From Anisus vortex (taxonomy: Eukaryota; Mollusca; Gastropoda; Planorbidae), in contig OX421497.1 of assembly GCA_949126835.1 (NCBI GenBank), positions 20,553,409-20,617,408 on the forward strand: a stretch of DNA of 64,000 nucleotides, given 5' to 3'. Within the stretch, counting starts at the first letter, position 1, and each line of letters starts with the position of its first letter. This document shows, in pieces, positions 55,986 through 64,000 of this stretch. The notes under the pieces are model-generated. The model ran no database searches. It saw nothing but the letters and a program-made list of their open reading frames with translations, and was not told the origin of the DNA. The position numbers and the translations under genes are program-made.

Positions 55986-58089
55986 AACATACATTTTATT
56001 TATTTATTTTTTTACTAGGAGTTTTTACATAATAAAGTTAGACTAGTTTATTTTGTTAAATACAATTTGTTTATACAATAAAATCATTATTAATTTTTTC
56101 TAATAAATGGATTTGTCTGTATATCCTATTTCCATTGGTTATTTTAATGACATGTGTCAGAATTGCGATGTGAGCGATTGGGGTTATTGTGGCTTGTTGT
56201 CGTAAGAAAATGATGTGCCGACGCTGTAATCGACCTGGAATATTGTTTAGTTCTCTCCTGGCTCGTTAGATGACATAAGATACACACACAAACAGTTCTA
56301 AGGTGTACACAAGCAAATCTCTGGTGATGGTTATAATGTTTATTGTCATTCAGTAATCCAATGGGGAAATATACACGAATCGATACAGTAATAGCTAACA
56401 CTAGCGTATGGTATTGTCATGTAGTCTATCATTAAGTTACACAACTACACTGTGAAACCTCTATTACTCGTCGAAATCTAGAGTCTAAACATGTGGGGGG
56501 GGGGGGGTCTAATATACGAGTAGAAATGTACAGGGCCAAGGTTTTTAAGTTTACAGGCCGAGCGCCAAGCCAAGACTGACTTCTAAGTTTTTGCGCTCGC
56601 GTCCATGCGACTCTAAATCGCGTGGTCTGGCTCAATTTGGTTGGCTAACTTCCTTAATTTAGATTTAGATATGGTTCCGATTGGCTAGTTCGAAGATATT
56701 TCTGTGTAAAGGGATGACTCACTAGAGGGGGGAGGGGGGAGGGGGGAGAGTGTAGACGGGGTGGGGGTGTAGATGAAAGCAATTAATACATCTAACAAGC
56801 GGGGTGGTAGGGGAACAGAGGAGAGGGGAAATGATTCATCTTCCCTACAGGGGACTTAATATCTCTATGTCAAATGGTCAGCGGTCAAACTTCCCCGACA
56901 AGTGTTATATATGTGTGAAACGGCTCCTCTGGTCAGTTTCTCAGGAGCCAGCGGAACAACGGGATTAACTAACATGCCGCTGCCCCGTGAGTTGGGTAGG
57001 TGAAGGGGAGATAAGAGGGTGGCAGGGGAGAGCACGGAAAGGGGGGGAGGTGGGGGTTAAGCGAGGAGTCGAATGACATAATGCCTATATACATGTATGT
57101 TGAATTAGCAATATGAATTAATAGTTACTAAAGTGATATCCGTATAAACATATTCAAATAACAACATGAATTAATAATCGAAGACATGATATAAATATAT
57201 ACATTGTAGGTTTCACATAACTGACATATACACTCTCATTCATCCAAAATTGAGTACCATTTCGGCAGCATTTAGTTAGTAATCTCTGAATTGGGAAATA
57301 ATAGAATGTTGTGAAGGTTGGGGAAAGGTGTTGAAGGGTGGCTGGAGAGTTACAGTTGCGTGAGAGAGAGATGTGTTATGACGTCAGACTATTCTCCTCT
57401 TTTCTATCCCAAACTTACGCTAATCTATGATCTTACGTTCTACACTACTATCTAACTACATTAATTAGTGCTAATAAGTCATGGTTGCGTCCAGGACCGT
57501 GACAACATGTGACATTTTAGTCTTATATTTTACTTTTTTAAGATCTCACTTCTAGGGCATGCCTTTTTTTTTTGCAATAAGAATTTTGTGTAGGCCATCT
57601 ATAGCTAAATGTTTAGGTTTGAAATAATAAATCTTAAACAGGTTAATATCAATATTTAATAATAAGTTCATCATAATCACATTTAAATTAAAATTATGGA
57701 TGCCAAGGTTTATATATTAATTATGATTAAAGATTGTTGAAGTTGATTTTTAATTTATTCAAACTTATTATTGCTCAACCATTGAAGGCTTTAAGTTCAT
57801 CTGTATTTATAAGCCTATGTAATTGTTTCCTTTGAACAACTTTTAATGAGCTTTACAAAAATGTTAAAATTTAATTTCTTACCAATATTTTGTTACTTTA
57901 TCAATGAATTATATTATTGCATATCAATTTAAGATAATATAAATTGTATGAAAGTCATTAAAAATGTATAAATGAATTTTTAATAAAAAATGTACAAATT
58001 ATTTTAAATTTATCATCAGAAATTGAGTTAAAATAAATGAAATGGACAATATATTGTCAATATAATAATAGTAGGCCTATAACTTTTTT
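55986..58089. other. no gene; G-rich tract 56,726-56,770
   Basis: No recognised coding region. 56,490-57,060 is strikingly G-rich on plus: a G-run near 56,496, then three G6 tracts separated by single A at 56,726-56,746, then further G4-G5 tracts. These could form G-quadruplexes. Beyond 57,520 the sequence becomes very AT-rich. Confidence 0.5.
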
Positions 58090-58094
58090 TAATT

Positions 58095-58365
58095 AGTTTG
58101 TTTACCTACCTACATCGTACCTACATATCCCGTAGTCTGTTAGACCGTTGGGGCGCCACAGATGACATGTAAACCAGCCTCCTCCATTCCTCCCGTCTCT
58201 CAGCCGTTCTCATTGCCTCGCACAGCTTTGTACCTGTCCATTCCCTGATATTATCTTCCCAACGTTTCTTTGGTCTTCCTCTCTTTCTGCCTCCTCTGGT
58301 GGTACCCTGCAGGATGGTCTTTGCAAGCCCGTTGGTTCTGGTGACGTGGCTGTTATTGATTCTAT
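58095..58365 (-). pseudogene. RTE-like LINE fragment, extreme C-terminus
   Basis: In the correct minus frame this reads SHVTRTNGLAKTILQGTTRG, GRKRGRPKKRWEDNIREWTG, then LCEAMRTAERREEWRRLVYM, the post-RT signature of RTE-like polymerases. It is a different family from the 52.8-kb and 0.2-kb copies. 5' truncated; the longer ORF in this place is a different, meaningless frame. Confidence 0.75.
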
Positions 58366-58377
58366 TTTAATTATTAG

Positions 58378-59120
58378 TGTTCTTCGTAGGCTAATAGAAT
58401 CATGAGTTGATTGAGTTGATTGAGTTAAATGTTTCTTTAATATTATTTTCACAGTACGTTTAACACACTTGATAATTCAAATCTTCGCAGCAATATATAT
58501 CTATTTATTATTACTCACAATACCTTATTCACAGTACATCCAACAATCACATGTAATATCCAATGAATCATATAATATAATATAAGTCCAAGAAATGAAT
58601 TAGTATTCTAATAAAATGTAGTAGAATTACGAGTCTAACGTATACGTCTATACGCTTCTAGATATTTGAGTCGACTGACTTTCCTCCGGTCTTTTACCCC
58701 GTGATCAGCCTTGCCCAGTCAAGCAAGCCTCACATGAAAAACGTGCAAAGCATTCTTTATAAAGCTACGACGCAGTAGAACAAACTAGATTGTGACATTG
58801 ACAATCTTCCCAGTGCCCATAACTCTTGTACTATACTATTGACTTTCCTGAGTCATTTCCCTTTGACCATGTTAGTGCATACTAGCATTACTCACCCCTC
58901 CCGGAAAAAAATAATAATTCATTATTATTTTTGCATAATTACATATATAGGGAACATAAATTATTGTTACAAAATCAATGAAATATTTAGTTGCATATCA
59001 ATAGTTAACGTATCTAATTAAGTCATGTAATATTCATGTAATCATAGTACAAAAAACATAAATAATCATCATAAAAACATAAATAATCATCATAAAAACA
59101 CTTTACATCGGTGTCTTACA
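58378..59120 (-). repeat. putative 3' LTR
   Basis: On the minus strand this begins TGTAAGACACCGATGTAAAG and ends CTACGAAGAACA (TG...CA). It lies between the RNase H stop and an unrelated LINE fragment. No clear polypurine tract precedes it and the second LTR is not visible. TGTAAAACTTGAGACTTC at ~59,178 is an alternative start. Confidence 0.35.
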
Positions 59121-59210
59121 GAAGTTATACACCATTTTATTAACTATGAGACCAAAAATCTGAAGTCTCAAGTTTTACATTAGTCCTAGACAATTATCTT
59201 TCAGTATTGT

Positions 59211-60350
59211 CTATTCAATATCTGGGATATAAATGGATAATCTTGATAACACATCTGGCAAATGATTATCTTTTCCAACTATGCTTTTGATCTGAAACTG
59301 ATAATCAGATAGTAATAATGCATATTTGTTTATGCGTTTGTTATTTACATTTGACACATTAAAATTTACTAATGGTTTGTGATCTGTGAGAATTGTAAAC
59401 TTACGTCCTAACAAATAGTATTGAAATTTCAATACAGCATAAGCTATGCATAAACCTTCCAATTCCAATATACTGAAATTTTTTTCACTATTAGTTAATG
59501 CACGGCTTATATAGAATGCTGGTTTGTACACCATTTCTGAATCTATCATTACTTTCTTAAAAATACAAGCACCTAGTCCTATTTTTGATGCATCACAGGC
59601 TAAAATAATTTCATCATTTTTCTGAATAGTTTCCAGAATTGGTTCTTTAGAAAACTCATTAACTAGTTGTCTGAATGATTGTTCACATTCATTATTCCAA
59701 TTTACATAATTTGGCTGATATTTTTTTGTAAGATCTATAATAGGTCTAACTATTTGACTGTATTTTGGAATAAACTTGCTGTAATAATTGAATAAACCTA
59801 AGAGTGCTCTAACTTCTTTCTTAGTTTTAGGTGTCTTTATTTCTAAGATCTTTTTGTGTAATTGTTCTGTTGGCTTGACTTGGCCATTAGAAAAAGTATG
59901 TCCCAGAAATTCAATTTCTGTTTGTCCTATCTTTAATTTAGTTGGGGATACAGTTAAATTGTTATCTTTTAGTATTTGTAAGACTTCTTCTAAAATAGTC
60001 AAGTGTTCATCCCAAGTTTCTGTATATATACATACATCATCCACATAGTGAATTATGTTGTTTCTTTGAGGAAGAATTTTTCTCATTAATTTAGTGAAAG
60101 TTGCAGTACTATTTATGAGACCAAATGGCATTACATTCCAGTTAAACACACCTCTATGTGTGATAAAAGCTGCGTAATCTTTAGAATTTTTATCTAGAGG
60201 TACTTGCCAAAAACCTCTGGTCAAGTCTATAGTGGAAAATATTTTCCCAGTTGCCATAGTATTGATGATATTGTCTATGTTAGGTAACCCTTCTTGATCA
60301 ATTTTTGTGATTTTATTTAATTTGCGATAGTCACAGCAAAGTCTAATTGA
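59211..60350 (-). CDS. pol: retrotransposon RT (palm/thumb) and RNase H
   Basis: Continuation of the polymerase after the frameshift. The first ATG of this frame is at 60,257, but homology extends upstream to ~60,350 (LCCDYRKLNKI-like). Numbering from that ATG: FSTIDLTRGFWQVPL (first catalytic Asp, D11), NVMPFGLINSTATF (~41-54), HYVDDVCIY (D73, D74), LGHTFSNG, and thumb RALLGLFNYYSKFIP. RNase H then carries ACDASKIGLGA, SILELEGLCIAYAV and ILTDHKPL, ending near PDVLSRLS. Unlike most gypsy elements, nothing follows RNase H: the frame stops and LTR-like sequence begins. The catalytic residues are intact. Confidence 0.92.
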   Translation of the reverse strand, partial: SIRLCCDYRKLNKITKIDQEGLPNIDNIINTMATGKIFSTIDLTRGFWQVPLDKNSKDYAAFITHRGVFNWNVMPFGLINSTATFTKLMRKILPQRNNIIHYVDDVCIYTETWDEHLTILEEVLQILKDNNLTVSPTKLKIGQTEIEFLGHTFSNGQVKPTEQLHKKILEIKTPKTKKEVRALLGLFNYYSKFIPKYSQIVRPIIDLTKKYQPNYVNWNNECEQSFRQLVNEFSKEPILETIQKNDEIILACDASKIGLGACIFKKVMIDSEMVYKPAFYISRALTNSEKNFSILELEGLCIAYAVLKFQYYLLGRKFTILTDHKPLVNFNVSNVNNKRINKYALLLSDYQFQIKSIVGKDNHLPDVLSRLSIYIPDIE

Positions 60351-61903
60351 ACCATTTTTTTTCTTACTATTACCATTGGTGAAGAGTATTGAGACATAGA
60401 TTTGTTTATAATCTTATTTTCAATTAATTGGTCTAATTCTTTATCCACTCTGTCAACTAGCATTTGTGGAATTCTATAAGCTTTTGATCTAAACTCTTTT
60501 TTGTCAGTTAATTCTATTCTATGTTCAATGACATTAGTCAAACCAGGTGTTTCTGTGATTGTATCTTTAAATTTGTTTAATATTTTTACAATTTTATTTT
60601 TAGTTTCTACACTTTGAATATGATCTAAGTTAATTTGCTCTAATTCATTAGTTGTATTTGCGGTCATGCCACACAAGTAGTTAACATTACTTGGAATGTC
60701 TTTAATATTTTCATCTTCAACGATGATAACATTGTTGTTTTCTATTTTGTCATTGGTTTTTGATGTAGTATCAACTATATTGCTTTCTTCATAATGTCTT
60801 AAATTGTTGATGTGAACAATTTTTTCACTACCATTTATGTCAATTTTATATGTAACATCTGACAATTTATGTATAATGTCATAAGGACCTTTCCATTCCA
60901 TGGTATTACCAGAACCAATGGGTAGATATACAAGTACTTTGTTTCCTATTTCTAACTTTCTTAAGTTTTTATTCATGTTTTCTCTAAGTATGGTTTTTTC
61001 TTTAATTTCTTTTTTTTTTTCCACAGCAAATTGATATGCTGCTTGCATATGTTTTTCTGTCTTATTTATTAGATCAAAAGGTGACATTTTTGTTTCTTTG
61101 ATTTTTAGTAATTCTGCTTTAAAATTCTCTAATGGACCATTGGCATTTTTACCAAAGATTAACTCAAAAGGTGAGTAACCAGTGCTTTCATGCTTTGCCT
61201 GTCTATAAGCAAAGAGAATGGCTGGTAGGAATTCATCCCATTCATAAGGGTGTTCTTCGCAAACCTTAGCTAACATTTGTTTTATAGTTTGATTTGCCCT
61301 TTCAACCATACCATTTGACTCTGGGTGGTAGATTGAACTAAAAATTTGTGTTATGTTGAGCATTTTAGTAAAAGCTTGAGTCAATTTGGATTTGAATTGG
61401 GTACCATTATCACTTAATATAGTTTTAGGAAATCCAAATCTGCAGAATATTGGCAATAGTGAGTTACATACTCTATCTGCGGTTATTTCTCTTAGAGGGA
61501 TTACTTCCACCCATCTACTACCCATATCTATGAGTGTTAATGCAAATTTAGCTTTTGAATTCCTAGCTTCTTTCATAGGTCCAATAATATCAATGGCTAT
61601 CTTTACAAAAGGTTTGTCTACTGTATCTGTTTTTTGTAAAGGTGCTTTATGTTTTGAATTTTTCTGATTATGTATCAGACATGTTGAACAACTTTTTATG
61701 TACGTTTTCAAATCCTTTTCTAAATTGGGCCACCAGAAGTTGTTTTTGATTTTGTTACAAGTTTTTTTTGTACTTAAGTGACCTGCTAATGCATTATCAT
61801 GGGAAATTTTCATTATTTGCACTGTCAAAGATTTTGGCACAACTATTTGAGTTATATTAGTTTTTGTTTCTATCCTACAAAGAATTCCATTAATTAATTT
61901 CAT
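60317..61903 (-). CDS. pol: retrotransposon integrase fused to RT N-terminus
   Basis: 528 codons, in the same frame as gag-pro after a stop codon. Zinc-binding H2C2 domain with H35, H42, C72 and C75. Catalytic core D105 (AIDIIGPM), D165 (LSDNGTQF) and E201 (ESNGMVERANQ), an exact D-35-E spacing. A C-terminal GPY-type module (EWKGPYDIIHKLSDVTYKID) follows, then a linker, then the RT start (VIEHRIELTDKKEFRSKAYR and QYSSPMVIVRKK). One base missing from an eight-A run (plus strand T-run 60,355-60,362) shifts the frame and ends this ORF. Integrase lying directly upstream of RT in one frame establishes the copia-like order. The conserved region upstream of the first Met (EQKQDEYVNKIVSQLGK) suggests the stop is a disabling mutation or a readthrough site. 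Confidence 0.93.
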   Translation of the reverse strand: MKLINGILCRIETKTNITQIVVPKSLTVQIMKISHDNALAGHLSTKKTCNKIKNNFWWPNLEKDLKTYIKSCSTCLIHNQKNSKHKAPLQKTDTVDKPFVKIAIDIIGPMKEARNSKAKFALTLIDMGSRWVEVIPLREITADRVCNSLLPIFCRFGFPKTILSDNGTQFKSKLTQAFTKMLNITQIFSSIYHPESNGMVERANQTIKQMLAKVCEEHPYEWDEFLPAILFAYRQAKHESTGYSPFELIFGKNANGPLENFKAELLKIKETKMSPFDLINKTEKHMQAAYQFAVEKKKEIKEKTILRENMNKNLRKLEIGNKVLVYLPIGSGNTMEWKGPYDIIHKLSDVTYKIDINGSEKIVHINNLRHYEESNIVDTTSKTNDKIENNNVIIVEDENIKDIPSNVNYLCGMTANTTNELEQINLDHIQSVETKNKIVKILNKFKDTITETPGLTNVIEHRIELTDKKEFRSKAYRIPQMLVDRVDKELDQLIENKIINKSMSQYSSPMVIVRKKMVQLDFAVTIAN

Positions 61904-61921
61904 TTGTCCTTGTTTAAAATT

Positions 61922-64000
61922 TTATTTACCAAGTTGTGACACAATTTTGTTTACATACTCATCTTGTTTTTGTTCATTTTTTAAAGTTTGTTCATCAAAA
62001 GGCATACTATTTAAGCTAATCTGTTCACGTTTTTTCATTTGTGTTTCAGTTTTCTTTTGAGTAGTATCAATATATGCTAAAATGTTTGTTTTCAATGTTT
62101 GAAAGTCATTGATTTCTTTCTCTGCAATATTGTATATTGCTTTGTGATTTTCTAAATGTTTGCACAGTGCTATGGCATGCAATTGTTTAGGTATAATATT
62201 TATTTCACATTGTTCTTCAAACCTTTCAATATATTGATTCAATTTCTCTGTACCATTCCATTTAGGCATTAGATTTTCTTTCACTTTGTTTATAGGTATA
62301 TCTATATTAGGTGTGTCATTAATAATGCTACTGTCTGACTTGCCTAGTGTTTGTAAAAAACTGACAGTTTGCAAGGCAGGGCCGAATTCATCTTGTGATA
62401 AATCTCCCAGTTGATTATTTTCTAACAAAATTACAGGTTTTAAGTTTAAATCTGTGGATTTAAGATCCATCCATTGTTGAAATATTTCAAAACTATTGTC
62501 CTGTTTTACTCCATATGTATTACCTATTATCAGGGGAGCAACACAATTTTTCAAAATGGCTGCTTCAGTAATTCCTGTAAGCCAAGGAGTATCAATTTGT
62601 ATGGTAGTGATTGGACAACTAACCATAGATCCATTACCTAGTTTAATTGTTTCTATCCTTAAGATATTTTTGGCTTTATGAGGAGGAATAATCCTCTCAT
62701 CTACACAAGTGAGAGATGACCCAGTATCCCTTAGACAATAGGTACGTATTCCCTCAACATACGCAGGGAATAAGATCAGTTGACCTTTATTCTCAAATAT
62801 TACATTGTTTCTGTGAGTAGTAGGATTATTTGTATTGCCTTTATTTCTATTCTGAAAATTTTGATTTTCAGAATTTGGATTGGTAACATGCTGATTTGTA
62901 GAATTTCCTTGTGGAAAATTCAATCTTGTAAAGTTTTGATTTTGATTTCCTTGTGGAAAATTCCTTCTTGTAAAGTTTTGATTTTGATTTCCTTGTGGAA
63001 AATTCTGTCTTGTAAAGTTTTTGTTTTGAAAATTTTGATTATTTTGGCTATTTTCATTTTGTCTATACCTGTTACTTACATATTTTATTCTGAAACCACA
63101 AAATCTGTCTATATGTCCATAACGATTACAAAATTGACATCTAAGATTTTGTCTGTTTGTATTTGTTTCATTACCATAGTTTTGTCTTCTACCATATTGA
63201 CTATTTGTTCTAGGAGGTGAATAGCTCCTATGTCTTCTATTTTGCATGGTATTTACTGTTTGAGTCTGTTTAGTAAGTTCTACATTGGGATTACTATCTT
63301 TAAAATTGGAGATAGCATCTATTAAATTTTCAATATTTCTTACTTTCCTCTCCATAATATGTGTAAACAAAGGTTTGGAAGCCATTTGTAACACTTTATC
63401 TACTACTACCATCTCAATAATTTCATTGGGATTTTTTGTGTCTATTTTGATTAGTTCTAACCAAGTTAATAAGAATGATTTAACTTCAGAGACAAAAGCT
63501 CTTGGTTCTATTTTATCAGTTAATAAAAAAGAATGAAATTTTTGTCTATAATAGTCCTCTGAATGGATAAAAATTTTTATCAACTGTTCTCTAATTATTG
63601 TGTAATCAGTAATCTCTTTATCAATATGAGCTAATGCTTCCCTTCCTTTGTCTTTCAATTGAGGAATTAAATGAATATACCATTCCGATTGCGGAATGTT
63701 ATACCCTTTACATGTTGTTTCAAAGAGAGTTAGAAAATCTAAAAATTTTTCTTTTACATCAAATGGTGGCATTTTAAATCTAACGCCATGTTTATTAGAT
63801 GAATTAGTTGAATGCTCAACCTTATTTTGTTGCAATTTAGCTAGTTCTAATTCATGGTCTAGTTTTAATTGTATTTCTTTTTGTTTAAGTTCTAATTCTA
63901 ATTCTTTTTGTTTAAGTTCATTGTCTAATTCTTTTTGTTTAAGTTCATGTGACCTACTTTCTGCACGCTCATCTCTTTCTTTATCAGATAATTCCTTTTT
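61922..64000 (-). CDS. gag-pro: retrotransposon Gag and protease with extra capsid-like domain, partial
   Basis: Open from the window edge to TAA at 61,924-61,922. Residues are numbered from 63,835 (a TTG, not the real start; the frame continues upstream as a charged, coiled-coil-like ELKQKELELELKQKE stretch). 22-90: capsid N-terminal-like segment (MPPFDVKEKFLDFLTLFE). ~120-200: SCAN-like capsid C-terminal segment (FLLTWLEL, EIIEMVVVDKVLQM, ENLIDAISNF). 233-246: zinc knuckle C-X2-C-X4-H-X4-C. Then three Asn/Gln-rich NFTRxNFPQGNQN repeats. ~350-450: aspartic protease with D370-T-G-S-S. ~523-590: a second segment resembling 22-90 (MPKWNGTEKLNQYIERFEEQ). SCAN-like Gag is a known hallmark of Gmr1-type elements. 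Confidence 0.88.
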   Translation of the reverse strand, partial: KKELSDKERDERAESRSHELKQKELDNELKQKELELELKQKEIQLKLDHELELAKLQQNKVEHSTNSSNKHGVRFKMPPFDVKEKFLDFLTLFETTCKGYNIPQSEWYIHLIPQLKDKGREALAHIDKEITDYTIIREQLIKIFIHSEDYYRQKFHSFLLTDKIEPRAFVSEVKSFLLTWLELIKIDTKNPNEIIEMVVVDKVLQMASKPLFTHIMERKVRNIENLIDAISNFKDSNPNVELTKQTQTVNTMQNRRHRSYSPPRTNSQYGRRQNYGNETNTNRQNLRCQFCNRYGHIDRFCGFRIKYVSNRYRQNENSQNNQNFQNKNFTRQNFPQGNQNQNFTRRNFPQGNQNQNFTRLNFPQGNSTNQHVTNPNSENQNFQNRNKGNTNNPTTHRNNVIFENKGQLILFPAYVEGIRTYCLRDTGSSLTCVDERIIPPHKAKNILRIETIKLGNGSMVSCPITTIQIDTPWLTGITEAAILKNCVAPLIIGNTYGVKQDNSFEIFQQWMDLKSTDLNLKPVILLENNQLGDLSQDEFGPALQTVSFLQTLGKSDSSIINDTPNIDIPINKVKENLMPKWNGTEKLNQYIERFEEQCEINIIPKQLHAIALCKHLENHKAIYNIAEKEINDFQTLKTNILAYIDTTQKKTETQMKKREQISLNSMPFDEQTLKNEQKQDEYVNKIVSQLGK

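Larger units (their letters stand above)
58378..64000 (-). mobile_element. Gmr1-like Ty3/gypsy LTR retrotransposon, 5' end beyond window
   Basis: Reads gag, protease, integrase, RT, RNase H on the minus strand. Gypsy-type sequences (H2C2 integrase with GPY module, YVDD RT) occur in the Ty1/copia order. That combination is known from the Gmr1-like group, first described in the cod element GmR1. The copy is interrupted by one stop (61,922-61,924) and one frameshift (~60,355-60,362). The 5' LTR, primer-binding site and gag start lie outside the window. Confidence 0.85.

Noticed and set aside
63835..63837. Gag start at 63,835
   Set aside because: The codon is TTG and the frame stays open to the window edge with coiled-coil-like sequence, so the true start lies outside.

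Overview
This is an AT-rich eukaryotic window, with introns, SINEs, many satellites and many DNA transposons. It contains one clear neuronal gene and one small housekeeping gene. The synaptotagmin sequence, its paired alternative C2B exons (I recall such isoforms from the sea hare Aplysia) and the repeat content suggest a heterobranch gastropod mollusc. That assignment is inference. I see no bacterial or organellar genes.

Layout. 1-34,860 is gene-poor and repeat-rich. It holds 5'-truncated non-LTR retrotransposon copies, several hAT-type DNA transposons with readable terminal inverted repeats (TIRs) and 8-bp target-site duplications (TSDs), a 2-kb element with TTA duplications and another element nested in it, tRNA-derived SINEs, and tandem arrays with units of 12, 16, 22, about 27-32, 42 and 56 bp. 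34,862-45,011 (+) is synaptotagmin-1: eight coding positions, the seventh present as two tandem exons of identical length (134 bp) that reading frame forces to be mutually exclusive. Its introns carry minisatellites and an inverted pair of one repeat family. A long 3' UTR with a seven-copy 44-bp array may run to about 48,070. 49,361-49,987 (-) is a three-exon ZNF593/Bud20-type zinc-finger gene. 50,200-58,370 is again repeat-rich: SINE pieces, a 45-bp minisatellite, an RTE-like LINE with a perfect 12-bp TSD, and a G-rich tract.

58,378-64,000 (-) is most of a Ty3/gypsy-class LTR retrotransposon whose domains run gag, protease, integrase, reverse transcriptase, RNase H. That is the Ty1/copia order combined with gypsy-type domains, as in the Gmr1-like group. 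Its Gag has a SCAN-like capsid region, and a second capsid-NTD-like segment appears to lie between protease and integrase. This copy has one in-frame stop and one frameshift.

Functionally, synaptotagmin is the calcium sensor of synaptic vesicle fusion and the ZNF593 homologue is expected to act in 60S ribosome biogenesis. They show no functional link. The other notable signal is the palindrome TAGGCCTA: 22 copies found by eye, all outside the 17-kb block that holds the two genes.
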